A stretch of DNA of 64,000 bases. Source: WQXF01 sp031552825 (GTDB taxonomy: Bacteria; Bacillota; Clostridia; Christensenellales; Aristaeellaceae). Location of the stretch: assembly GCA_031552825.1 (NCBI GenBank), contig JAVBMD010000011.1:62001-126000 (forward strand), in the 5' to 3' direction. Positions 16,087 to 24,865 of the stretch are shown here, one piece after another; the first letter of the stretch is position 1; the number at the start of each line of letters is the position of its first letter. The notes below the pieces were generated by a model. That model saw only the letters and a list, made by a program, of their open reading frames with translations. It searched no databases and was not told where the DNA came from. The position numbers and the translations under genes were made by a program.

Positions 16087-18084
16087 ATGGGCGAGGATGC
16101 GCAGGCGCGCATGCGCGAGCTGGTCGACCGGCTCAACGAAACCGCGCACGCTTACTACGTGCTGGACAATCCCATCATATCCGACAAAGAGTGGGATGCG
16201 CTCTACGATGAACTAACCCGCTTAGAAGCCGATACCGGAGAGCGTCTGTCCGATTCGCCCACGCGGCGGGTGGGCGGTGCGCCGCTGGCGGCCTTTGCGG
16301 CGCACCGGCATTTGTCACGGCTGTGGAGCCTTGGCAAGGCGCAGAATCCGCAGGAACTGGTTGATTGGGCTTCGCGCAGTGAAAAGCTGCGCGAGGCGGC
16401 AAACGCGCGCGGACAGGACTTGCCTCCGCTCCGCTACGCCATCGAATATAAGTTTGACGGCCTTACGCTCAACTTGACCTACGATGGCGGCAAGCTCGTG
16501 CAAGCCGCTACGCGCGGCAACGGCGAGGTGGGCGAGGCCATCCTCGCGCAGGTACGCACCATCGCGGGCATCCCGAGCCGCATCCCCTTTACCGGGCGCA
16601 TGGAGGTGCGCGGTGAAGGCATAATGCGGCTCTCTGCACTGGCAGCTTACAACAAATCAGCCGCCGAGCCGCTAAAAAACGCGCGCAACGCAGCCGCCGG
16701 CGCGCTGCGCAACCTTGATCCGCAGATCACCGCCTCGCGTAAGCTCGACGCCTTTTTCTATGAGGTAGGCTATATCGAGGGGCGCACCTTCGCCGATCAT
16801 CAAGAGATGATCGCCTTTCTAAAGGAAAACAGCCTGCCGGTCAGCGGGCATTTAGACATCGCCGATTCTGTGGAGCAGGCATTGGCCTGCGTGCAGGCGA
16901 TCGAAGCGGAGCGTGAACACCTCGATTTTCTGATCGACGGCGCGGTGATCAAGATCTGTGACGAAGCCACGCGGCAGGCGTTGGGCTATACCGATAAATT
17001 CCCGCGCTGGGCGTTGGCCTACAAGTTCGAGGCCGAGGAGACCACCACCGAACTGCTGGACGTAACATGGGAACTCGGGCGCACCGGCAAGCTGACGCCC
17101 CTTGCGCATTTAGCGCCGGTGGAGCTGGCCGGGGTGACGGTGCAACGCGCCACGCTCAACAATTGGGGCGATATCCAGCGCAAGCGCGTGCGCATCGGCG
17201 CGCAGGTATGGGTGCGCCGTTCCAATGATGTAATTCCGGAAATTTTGGGCTGCGTGGACGGGCAGGAGACCGCCGGTCAGCTTGAGATTTTGCCGCCGGA
17301 GCGCTGCCCGGCATGCGGCCAGCCGCTCACCGAGCGCGGCGCGCACCTGTTCTGCCTCAACCGCGAGAGCTGCCGCCCGCAAACCATTGCCCGGCTGGCG
17401 CATTTTGCTTCTCGCGACGCGATGGACATCGAAACCTTCAGCGAGAAAACTGCCGGGCTGTTCTATGACGCGCTTCATCTGCGCGATCCGGCGGATCTTT
17501 ACGCGTTAGATCCCAATAAGATGGTCGAGCTCAAGGGCTTCGGCGCCAAAAAGGCGAAAAAACTAACGCAAGAGCTGGAAAAAAGCCGAGATTGTTCGCT
17601 CGACGCTTTCTTGTTCGCGCTGGGCATTCCAAACATCGGCCGCAAAACCGCGCGAGATTTGGCGCGGCGGTTCGGCACGCTGGACGCGCTGATGGCCACC
17701 GATGAGGCGGCGCTGCAGCAGGTCGACGAGGTCGGGCAGGTGGTAGCCGCCAGCGTTATGGAGTACTTCCGTCAGCCGGAGAACCGCACGCTGGTGGAGC
17801 GCCTGCTGGCGGTGGGCATAGCGCCAAAACCGCTGCCCGCCGAACCCAGCCAAGGCGTGTTTTCCGGCATCTCGGTGGTGCTCACCGGCACATTGCCCAC
17901 CTTGAGCCGCGCCGAGGCAGAAGCGCTCATCGAGGCACAGGGCGGCAAGTGTTCCGGCAGCGTTTCGGCGAAGACCGGCTTGGTGCTGGCAGGAGAAGCT
18001 GCTGGCAGCAAGCTGACTAAGGCGCAGAACTTGGGCATAAAGATCATTGACGAGGCAACATTTTTGAAGATGATTCAGGGCTGA
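16087..18084 (+). CDS. ligA: NAD-dependent DNA ligase
   Basis: 665 aa, full length. Adenylation lysine Lys122 in EYKFDG (KxDG motif). An OB fold with GRTGKLTPLAHLAPVELAGVTV follows, then a four-cysteine zinc finger (CPAC ... CLNRESC), helix-hairpin-helix repeats (GFGAKKAKKL, GIPNIGRKTARDLA) and a C-terminal BRCT domain from about residue 590 (GISVVLTGTLP). It seals nicks in replication and repair with NAD as cofactor. Starts 32 bases after pcrA. Confidence 0.97.
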   Translation: MGEDAQARMRELVDRLNETAHAYYVLDNPIISDKEWDALYDELTRLEADTGERLSDSPTRRVGGAPLAAFAAHRHLSRLWSLGKAQNPQELVDWASRSEKLREAANARGQDLPPLRYAIEYKFDGLTLNLTYDGGKLVQAATRGNGEVGEAILAQVRTIAGIPSRIPFTGRMEVRGEGIMRLSALAAYNKSAAEPLKNARNAAAGALRNLDPQITASRKLDAFFYEVGYIEGRTFADHQEMIAFLKENSLPVSGHLDIADSVEQALACVQAIEAEREHLDFLIDGAVIKICDEATRQALGYTDKFPRWALAYKFEAEETTTELLDVTWELGRTGKLTPLAHLAPVELAGVTVQRATLNNWGDIQRKRVRIGAQVWVRRSNDVIPEILGCVDGQETAGQLEILPPERCPACGQPLTERGAHLFCLNRESCRPQTIARLAHFASRDAMDIETFSEKTAGLFYDALHLRDPADLYALDPNKMVELKGFGAKKAKKLTQELEKSRDCSLDAFLFALGIPNIGRKTARDLARRFGTLDALMATDEAALQQVDEVGQVVAASVMEYFRQPENRTLVERLLAVGIAPKPLPAEPSQGVFSGISVVLTGTLPTLSRAEAEALIEAQGGKCSGSVSAKTGLVLAGEAAGSKLTKAQNLGIKIIDEATFLKMIQG

Positions 18085-18120
18085 TGGCGCGTCCACCAGC
18101 TTTTATCAGGAAGGACCAAC

Positions 18121-19110
18121 ATGCTACAAGGCAAATTGACCAACGAGGAATTGCAGCGCATCATCCTCTCGCATCTTGGCGCCAATCGCGCCGACGTGGT
18201 GATGGGCGCGGGCGTGGGTGAGGACTGCGCCGCGATCCGTTTCGGCGAGGAGGCCTGCGTGCTTTCTACCGACCCAATCACCGCCGCCGGGAGCGAACAA
18301 GGCCGCCTGGCGGTGCAGGTTTCGCTGAATGACGTCGCTTCTTCCGGCGCGGAGCCGCTGGGGATGTTGCTCACCGTGCTGGCGCCTCCGGAATCCTCTG
18401 CCGAAGAAATCGAGCGCGTGCTACAAGACGCCGCCCAAGAAGCCGCCAGACACGGGTTGCAAATCGTCGGTGGGCATACGGAGATCACCGATGCGGTGCG
18501 CCACATGGTGGTTTCCTCCACAGTGATCGGGCGCGCGCGGATCGATGCGCTGGTGCGCACGGGCGGCGCGCAGGTCGGCGATGCGCTCATCATGACCAAG
18601 TCGGCCGCCATCGAGGGCACCGCCATATTGGCGCGCGATGCGGTGGAACGCCTGTGCGGCGCTTTGTCCGCATCAGAGTTGAATGAAGCGCGCGCGATGG
18701 CCGAGCTGGTTAGCGTGATGGCCGAAGGGCGCATCGCGGCGGCGCGCGGCGCGACCGCCATGCACGATGCAACCGAGGGCGGCGTGCTTGGCGCGGCATG
18801 GGAACTTGCGGAAGCTTCCGGTTTAGGATTGTCCATCGACGAGGCGGCGATCCCGGTGCGCCCGGTAACCCGCAAGCTCTGCGGGGCGTTGGGCATCGAT
18901 CCGCTGCGCCTGATCGCCAGCGGCGCAATGCTGATCGCGCATCCGGACGGCAAGATGCTCTGTGAAGCGTTGGCCGAGCAGGGAATAGAGGCGACGGTGA
19001 TCGGCCGCCTGCTGCCGCGAGAATATAGGCGCGTGCTGCTTTGTGAAGGCCGTGAGCAGCCGCTGCTGCCGCCGGAGCGCGATGAGATTTATCGCATATT
19101 CCAAGACTGA
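18121..19110 (+). CDS. AIR synthase-related (PurM/HypE-fold) protein
   Basis: 329 aa. PurM-type ATP-binding fold: GVGEDCAAIRFGEEACVLSTDPIT near the N-terminus corresponds to the DDAA/D-metal site, then SLNDVASSGAEPLG and a C-terminal DATEGGVLGAAWELAEASG, the HypE/AIR synthase glycine-rich motif. HypE, ThiL, SelD and PurM share this fold. The C-terminal PRICG-type Cys of HypE is not present and no hydrogenase genes are near, so it is left as an AIR-synthase-like protein of unknown substrate. It is 36 bases after ligA, probably in the same transcript. Confidence 0.8.
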   Translation: MLQGKLTNEELQRIILSHLGANRADVVMGAGVGEDCAAIRFGEEACVLSTDPITAAGSEQGRLAVQVSLNDVASSGAEPLGMLLTVLAPPESSAEEIERVLQDAAQEAARHGLQIVGGHTEITDAVRHMVVSSTVIGRARIDALVRTGGAQVGDALIMTKSAAIEGTAILARDAVERLCGALSASELNEARAMAELVSVMAEGRIAAARGATAMHDATEGGVLGAAWELAEASGLGLSIDEAAIPVRPVTRKLCGALGIDPLRLIASGAMLIAHPDGKMLCEALAEQGIEATVIGRLLPREYRRVLLCEGREQPLLPPERDEIYRIFQD

Positions 19111-19205
19111 GCGGGATCGCTATCGTTAGCATTCATGTCTGTACAACGCGCGTTTTATGCATGCCGTTTTCCACTTATACACCCCAAAATGGAGAAAATA
19201 TGGGG

Positions 19206-19234
19206 TTGAATGTTTATCAAATGCATGTTAATAT
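19206..19234 (+). promoter_or_regulatory. promoter of the nadK-argR-recN operon
   Basis: TTGAAT (19206-19211), 17-base spacer, TAATAT (19229-19234) in an AT-rich patch. An inverted CCCCA/TGGGG pair lies just upstream (19182-19206). The rest of the 188-base gap shows nothing else. Confidence 0.6.
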
Positions 19235-19298
19235 AATAGATAATACCTAGATTTGTGAACAAAATAACAAATCCATTTTAAAGGCAGGTACATGCCGA

Positions 19299-20192
19299 GT
19301 GCGCATGCATACCATCGGGTTTTATGCGAACCCCAAGAAGCCCGACGCGCCGAGGGTGGCGCGCCAGCTGTTGGATGCCTGTGCCAAGGCTGGGCTGAAC
19401 GTTGTACTGGAGCCGTGGCTTTTTCGCGCGATGGGCGACGCGCGCGTCACGTGCAGTGATCAGATCGGCGTGGGCGTCGATGCGTTGGTGGTGCTCGGCG
19501 GCGATGGCACGCTACTGCGCGCCATGCCGCATGCCGTAGCGCAGGGCATTCCGCTCTTTGGCGTCAATTTGGGGCGGGTCGGCTTTTTAACCGAGTTGGA
19601 GCCGAGCTTGGAGAACGATCCGGAGACCGCCGCACGGCGCGCCACGGAGCTGGAAGCCGCGATGCTCGCGCTGCGTGCGGGCGACTATTCGGTGGAAACC
19701 CGCATGCTGCTCTCGGTAAACGTGCCCGGGCAGCCGGAATGCCTCGCGCTCAATGACGCGGTAATCTCCCGAGGTGGGGCGGGCGGCGTGATCGCGCTGG
19801 ATGCCTACTTGGGCGACGCGCTGATCGATCACTACGTCGCAGATGGCCTCGTGGTGGCGACGCCGACCGGGTCCACCGCTTACTCGCTGTCGGCAGGCGG
19901 ACCTATCGTCGCGCCGGATGTAAGCTGCCTTGTGTTGGCTCCGATTTGCCCGCATTCCCTGCGCGCGCGTCCTATGGTGTTCTCGCCTGAAGGGGTGTTG
20001 CGCCTGCATGTGCGTGCGATGCAAGGCGCGCAGCGCGTGCTGCTGATTGCCGATGGGCAAGCGCCGGTGAAGCTGGAGAGCGGTGCCGATGTGATCGTCT
20101 GTCGCGCTGAGAAAAGCGCGCGGTTTATTCGCTTGAGAGAGGGCAATTTTTTCTCCTTGCTGCGCACGAAACTCTCCGAGTGGAGCATATAA
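19299..20192 (+). CDS. nadK: NAD kinase
   Basis: 297 aa from GTG 19299, 10 bases after AAGGCAGG; ATG 19305 is the alternative. It phosphorylates NAD to NADP in the cytoplasm. The catalytic GGDGT is at residues 67-71, followed by GVNLGRVGFLTE, the ALNDAVISRG substrate motif and DGLVVATPTGSTAYSLSAGGP, all standard. First gene of nadK-argR-recN, a common Firmicute arrangement (usually with tlyA upstream, absent here). Confidence 0.95.
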   Translation: MRMHTIGFYANPKKPDAPRVARQLLDACAKAGLNVVLEPWLFRAMGDARVTCSDQIGVGVDALVVLGGDGTLLRAMPHAVAQGIPLFGVNLGRVGFLTELEPSLENDPETAARRATELEAAMLALRAGDYSVETRMLLSVNVPGQPECLALNDAVISRGGAGGVIALDAYLGDALIDHYVADGLVVATPTGSTAYSLSAGGPIVAPDVSCLVLAPICPHSLRARPMVFSPEGVLRLHVRAMQGAQRVLLIADGQAPVKLESGADVIVCRAEKSARFIRLREGNFFSLLRTKLSEWSI

Positions 20193-20235
20193 GGAGCCCG
20201 TCGCTATTTCTGCCAAAGACAAGGGAGGAACCGCC

Positions 20236-20688
20236 ATGATGAAGTCCATTCGGCATGCCGCGATCCTGGAAATCATTGAAAAGCAAGATATAGAAACGCA
20301 GGAAGAGCTCGCGGAGGTGCTCAAAAGCCGAGGCATTCTGGTGACACAAGCTACGGTATCGCGCGATATCAAGGAGCTGCACCTGCTCAAGGTGCTTTCC
20401 GAGCACGGCGGCTATAAATACGCGACGCTGGACAAGGCGGAAAAGGGGATGACCGAGCGGTTTATCCGCATCTTTAGCGAATCGGTGTTGAGCATGAACA
20501 GCGCGGCCAACCTCATCGTCATCAAAACGCTTACCGGCAGCGCAAATGCCGCTGCCGAGGCCATCGATAGCCTGCGCTGGGCGCCGGTAATTGGCACGTT
20601 GGCTGGGGACAATACAATCTTTGTGGCGGTGCGCGCAGTCGAAGAAGTGGAGACCGTGATGGAGCGTTTTCGCTCGATGATAAAATAG
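20236..20688 (+). CDS. argR: arginine repressor
   Basis: 150 aa, ATG 20236 after GGGAGG (20223-20228); MMK, so the second Met is an alternative. The N-terminal winged helix-turn-helix contains TQATVSRDIKELHLLKV; the C-terminal oligomerisation and arginine-binding domain ends with the GTLAGDNTIFVAVR motif. It controls arginine synthesis and catabolism genes; in Firmicutes it regularly lies between nadK and recN, as here. No arginine biosynthesis gene is in the window, so its targets are elsewhere. Confidence 0.95.
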   Translation: MMKSIRHAAILEIIEKQDIETQEELAEVLKSRGILVTQATVSRDIKELHLLKVLSEHGGYKYATLDKAEKGMTERFIRIFSESVLSMNSAANLIVIKTLTGSANAAAEAIDSLRWAPVIGTLAGDNTIFVAVRAVEEVETVMERFRSMIK

Positions 20689-20720
20689 ACCCATGCAGTC
20701 CGATGAGTGGAGGAGCAGGT

Positions 20721-22466
20721 TTGCTAGTAGAACTGTCCATTAGTAATTTGGCCATTATTGATGCGGTCACCATTACCTTTTCGCCGGGCTTCAATGTGAT
20801 GAGCGGCGAAACCGGCGCGGGTAAATCCATCGTGGTCGATGCGGTAAACCTAGTGCTGGGTGAGCGTGCGGATCGCGACATGATTCAGGTCGGAGCGGAA
20901 AGGGCGCGCGTAGAGGCGCTCTTTGATGTGACCGGCCTTCCGCATGTTGAGGAGACCCTTGCGGCGTTGGGCTTGGAGGCCGAGGAGGGATTGCTGCCCT
21001 TGGCGCGGGAGATCAACAGCGCCGGGCGCACGATTTGCCGCGTCGGCGGGAGCCTCGTGCCGCTGTCCACGCTCAAGCAAGTAGCGGAGACGCTGCTGGA
21101 TATGCATGGGCAGCACGAGCACCAATCGCTGCTCGACGTGCGCAAACACCTTGCGTATCTGGACGCCTACGGCGGCGCGGAGCAGGCTGCGCTGCTTGCA
21201 GAGGTGCGCGAGGCCTACCGCGCGTGGCGAGAGGTAGCGCGCGCGCTTTCCTCCCTGCGCGAACAGCTGAAAGAGCGCGATGCGCGCATCGACCTGCTTC
21301 GTTTTCAGCTTGCCGAACTGGACGCGGCAAAACTGCGCGCCGGGGAAGAGACCGAGCTGGAGAGCCAGCGCGTGTTCTACCGAAACGCCGAGAGGATCAC
21401 GGAGGGCGTGAACCAAGCTTTCGCGGCGGTGTATCAGGGCGAGGAGCAGGAGCTTTCCGCGCTGGAGCTTTTGCGGCGTGGCGCCGATGCGTTGGCCCCG
21501 CTAAGCAAGCTCGACGCGCCATATGCGCAATTGCACGAACGCTTGGAAGAGCTGTATTACCAACTGGACGATGTCTCTACCGAACTGCGCGGCTTGCGCG
21601 AGAGTATGGAGTTCGATCCCGATCAAGCCGAGGCAGTGGAAACACGGCTGGACGTAATCAGCCGCCTGCGCCGCAAGTACGGGGAGACAACGCACGACAT
21701 GCTGGCTGCCCGCGAGCGCATCGCCGGAGAGCTTGCCGGTTTGGAGGATGCGGAGGGAACCGAGGCCGAACTTTCGCGCCGCTGCGCACAGCGGGAGGAT
21801 TCCTTGTACGAGCGATGCAGCGCGCTACGCGCGGCCCGCTTGTCGCTCGCTGAGCAGTTCGAGCAGCAAATGCGTGCGCAGTTGGCGGATTTGGGCATGG
21901 TCAGCGTGCAAATGCATGTGCGATTTGAAGACGCGCCGGAGCGCGCGCAAGCCGCTGCACGCTATACCGCGGAAGGCTTTGACCAAGTGGAGTTCCTGCT
22001 CTCGCCGAACTTGGGCGAGCCGGAACGGCCGTTGGCGCGCATCGCATCGGGCGGTGAGCTCTCGCGCATCATGCTGGCGCTCAAGAGCATCTCGGCGGAG
22101 AAGACCGGCGTACCCAGCATGGTCTTTGATGAAATCGATACCGGCATTAGCGGACGCATGGCGCAGGTCGTCGCCGAAAAGATGGCGCAACTCGCCAAGC
22201 GGCATCAGGTGATCTGCGTAACGCATCTGCCGCAGATCGCCGCCATGGCAGATGCGCAGTATCTGGTGGAAAAGCTGGTGGAGGACGGCCGAACGCGCAC
22301 CCACGTCGCGCAACTCGACCAAGAAGGGCGCTGCGCCGAGCTCGCGCGCATCGTAGGCGGCGCAGAACTGGGCAGCGCCAGCAGCTTACAGCACGCGGCG
22401 ACGATGCTTCGCGAAGCCGCCGAGCGAAAACGATCGCTTAGGTCGCTCGAGGATACAACACAATAA
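20721..22466 (+). CDS. recN: DNA repair protein RecN
   Basis: 581 aa from TTG 20721, chosen because GGAGG at 20709-20713 sits 7 bases before it; ATG 20703 would have no ribosome site. SMC-like ATPase of double-strand break repair: Walker A GETGAGKS at residues 29-36 (of this start), long charged helical middle (coiled coils around about 150-370), C-terminal signature LSRIMLALK and Walker B MVFDEIDTGISG, then CVTHLPQIAAMAD. No LexA box was recognised before it. Confidence 0.95.
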   Translation: MLVELSISNLAIIDAVTITFSPGFNVMSGETGAGKSIVVDAVNLVLGERADRDMIQVGAERARVEALFDVTGLPHVEETLAALGLEAEEGLLPLAREINSAGRTICRVGGSLVPLSTLKQVAETLLDMHGQHEHQSLLDVRKHLAYLDAYGGAEQAALLAEVREAYRAWREVARALSSLREQLKERDARIDLLRFQLAELDAAKLRAGEETELESQRVFYRNAERITEGVNQAFAAVYQGEEQELSALELLRRGADALAPLSKLDAPYAQLHERLEELYYQLDDVSTELRGLRESMEFDPDQAEAVETRLDVISRLRRKYGETTHDMLAARERIAGELAGLEDAEGTEAELSRRCAQREDSLYERCSALRAARLSLAEQFEQQMRAQLADLGMVSVQMHVRFEDAPERAQAAARYTAEGFDQVEFLLSPNLGEPERPLARIASGGELSRIMLALKSISAEKTGVPSMVFDEIDTGISGRMAQVVAEKMAQLAKRHQVICVTHLPQIAAMADAQYLVEKLVEDGRTRTHVAQLDQEGRCAELARIVGGAELGSASSLQHAATMLREAAERKRSLRSLEDTTQ

Positions 22467-22508
22467 CGCAAAAAGCACAAGCGGCTTGATGCCATTAAAG
22501 GAGGAGAG

Positions 22509-23855
22509 ATGTCCGTGGCGGTTATTCGCAAATTTCCTGGGGGCGTACATCCCAAGGAAACCGGCAACGGAAAATCGGCGACGCAGTACCAGCCCATTCG
22601 CGATGCGAAGCCCCCGGTGCGCGTGGTCATCGCGCTACAGCAACACATGGGGGCACCCTGCGAAAGCGTCGTAAAGGCAGGAGAACGCGTTGACCTAGGA
22701 CAGGTAATTGGACGCTCGGAGGCGCGCATCAGCGCAGCGGTGCATGCTTCGGTATCCGGACGCGTGGTAAAGCTGGATCATTGCATGCTGGCCAGCGGCA
22801 TCAGCGTACCCGCGGTGGTGATCGATAACGACTTCGAGGATCGCTGGCACCCGACGTGCGTGCCGCATCCGGGCATAGAACAGATGGATGCCCAGCAAAT
22901 GCTACAGATCGTGCGCGAGGCCGGTATCGTCGGCCTCGGCGGCGCGACCTTTCCCACTGCGGTTAAACTGGCGCCGCCGCCGGAGAAGCCGGTGGACACC
23001 ATCCTGCTCAACGGCGCGGAATGCGAGCCCTACCTGACCTGCGACCATCGGCTCATGCTGGAAAACGCGGCGGAAATCGTCGACGGGCTTTTGCTGGCGC
23101 AGCGGATGTTGGGCGCAAAAAATGCCATCGTGGGCATCGAGGACAACAAGCCCGATGCGATCGAAGCCATGCGCAAAGCGCTGGAAGGCAAAGCGGAGGT
23201 CGTTGCGCTGCCCACCCATTACCCGCAGGGCGGGGAAAAACAATTGATCTACGCCTTGACGGGAAGGACGGTGCCGATCGGCGCGCTGCCCGCCGATGTG
23301 GGCACGGTGGTAATCAACGTGGGCACGGCGGGAGCGATTTCCGCTGCGCTGCGCCAAGGTCGCCCACTGATCGACCGGGTGATTACGTTAGCCGGTCATA
23401 TCGCTTCTCCGGCCAATCTGCGCGCCCGCATCGGCACCACCATCGCCGATTTGATCGACGAATGCGGCGGGTTGAGCGACGGCGTGGAGAAGGTGCTCCA
23501 CGGCGGGCCGATGATGGGTATGGCGCTTCCGCGATTGGATTTGCCGGTTACCAAGATGCTGAACGGCCTGCTGGCATTCGGCGCGGATTCGGAGTCTCGG
23601 CGCGAACTGCCCTGCATGCATTGCGGGCGTTGCGTGTCGCATTGCCCGATGCGCCTGATGCCCTTTCAGCTGGATGCCGCGGCGCGCCACTCGCGTTGGG
23701 ATGTCGCTGAAAGCTTTCAGGCAATGGCCTGCATCGAATGCGGCGTATGCACCTTCGTTTGCCCGAGCAAGCGGCTGATTACCCAGGGATGCCGTACCTG
23801 CAAAGCGGCCTTGCAAGCAAAACGCGCGCAACAAGCCGATCAAATGAAAGCGTAA
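22509..23855 (+). CDS. rnfC: Rnf complex subunit RnfC
   Basis: 448 aa; ATG 22509, GGAGGAG just upstream. The peripheral NADH-binding subunit of the Rnf ferredoxin:NAD+ oxidoreductase. The N-terminal FPGGVHPKE and Q-HMGAPCE segments, GLGGATFPTAVKL, and NGAECEPYLTCDHRLM (NADH/FMN site as in NuoF) are present. Two [4Fe-4S] cluster motifs lie near the C-terminus: CMHCGRCVSHCP and CIECGVCTFVCP. Opens the rnfCDGEAB operon 42 bases after recN, so read-through from recN is possible. Confidence 0.96.
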   Translation: MSVAVIRKFPGGVHPKETGNGKSATQYQPIRDAKPPVRVVIALQQHMGAPCESVVKAGERVDLGQVIGRSEARISAAVHASVSGRVVKLDHCMLASGISVPAVVIDNDFEDRWHPTCVPHPGIEQMDAQQMLQIVREAGIVGLGGATFPTAVKLAPPPEKPVDTILLNGAECEPYLTCDHRLMLENAAEIVDGLLLAQRMLGAKNAIVGIEDNKPDAIEAMRKALEGKAEVVALPTHYPQGGEKQLIYALTGRTVPIGALPADVGTVVINVGTAGAISAALRQGRPLIDRVITLAGHIASPANLRARIGTTIADLIDECGGLSDGVEKVLHGGPMMGMALPRLDLPVTKMLNGLLAFGADSESRRELPCMHCGRCVSHCPMRLMPFQLDAAARHSRWDVAESFQAMACIECGVCTFVCPSKRLITQGCRTCKAALQAKRAQQADQMKA

Positions 23856-23869
23856 GGAGGATGAGAGAT

Positions 23870-24865
23870 ATGCAAAGACGATTTTCGGTTTCCTCATCGC
23901 CGCACCTGCGCGATGATCGGACGACGCGCGCGGTCATGCTCGACGTATGTTTGGCGCTGCTCCCTGCTGGACTGGCCAGCATCTGGTTCTTTGGCCTGCG
24001 CTCCCTGATGCTGATCGCGCTGGCCGTAGCCAGCGCCGTACTGACGGAATGGTACTACACCAGCAAAGCGCACAAGCCCAACCCAATCGGCGACTGCAGC
24101 GCTGTGGTCACCGGCTTGCTGCTTGCCTATAACCTGCCCGCTTCTGCGCCTTGGTGGATGCCGGTAATCGGCTCTATCGTCGCCATCGTGCTGGTCAAGC
24201 AGTTCTTCGGCGGATTGGGGCAGAATTTTATGAACCCCGCGCTGGCGGCGCGCGCCATCCTGATGGCCTCTTGGGGCGGACTGATGGTGGCTTGGGTTGC
24301 GCCGCAGCCCGGCGCTTGGATAGCCGGTATGAGCAAGGATGTCGCCGACATCGTCAGCGGCGCGACGCCGCTGGCTGTCGAGGCAGGCAAGGGTGTGCAA
24401 TACGGGCTGGCGGATCTCTTCCTAGGCAATGTGCCTGGTACGCTGGGCGAAACCAGCAAGCTTGCGCTGCTGATTGGCGGCGCATATCTGCTGTGGCGCG
24501 GCGTAATCAACTGGCGCATTCCGGTGTGCTTCGTCGCTTCCTTCTTCCTGCTCACTTGGCTGCAAACCGGGGCGCTGTACAACGCCGCATCCGGCGCCAA
24601 TTCGGCGCTTTATCAAACGCTCTCCGGCGGTTTGCTGCTGGGCGCCCTCTTTATGGCCACCGACTACGCTTCCTCCCCGGCCACGCCTTGGGGGCAGATT
24701 GTCTTTGGCCTAGGGTGTGGTATCATCCTGTTTCTGTTCCGCGCATTTCACGCAAAAATGGCCGAGGGCTGCTCTTATGCCATTCTGCTGATGAACGTGG
24801 TATCGCCGCTGATCGAGCGCGTTACCCGGCCGCGCGTATTTGGGGAGGTGAAGCAGCATGCATAA
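23870..24865 (+). CDS. rnfD: Rnf complex subunit RnfD
   Basis: 331 aa from ATG 23870, 9 bases after AAGGAGG. A polytopic membrane subunit with about 8-10 hydrophobic helices, related to NqrB. The flavinylation site DIVSGATPL near residue 165 matches the ApbE target Dxx(s/t)gAT and should carry covalent FMN. It overlaps rnfG by 8 bases. ApbE, the flavin transferase, is not in the window. Confidence 0.95.
   Translation: MQRRFSVSSSPHLRDDRTTRAVMLDVCLALLPAGLASIWFFGLRSLMLIALAVASAVLTEWYYTSKAHKPNPIGDCSAVVTGLLLAYNLPASAPWWMPVIGSIVAIVLVKQFFGGLGQNFMNPALAARAILMASWGGLMVAWVAPQPGAWIAGMSKDVADIVSGATPLAVEAGKGVQYGLADLFLGNVPGTLGETSKLALLIGGAYLLWRGVINWRIPVCFVASFFLLTWLQTGALYNAASGANSALYQTLSGGLLLGALFMATDYASSPATPWGQIVFGLGCGIILFLFRAFHAKMAEGCSYAILLMNVVSPLIERVTRPRVFGEVKQHA

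Noticed and set aside
19182..19206. CCCCA/TGGGG inverted repeat as a terminator after the AIR synthase-like gene
   Set aside because: The stem is only 5 bp and no T-run follows.
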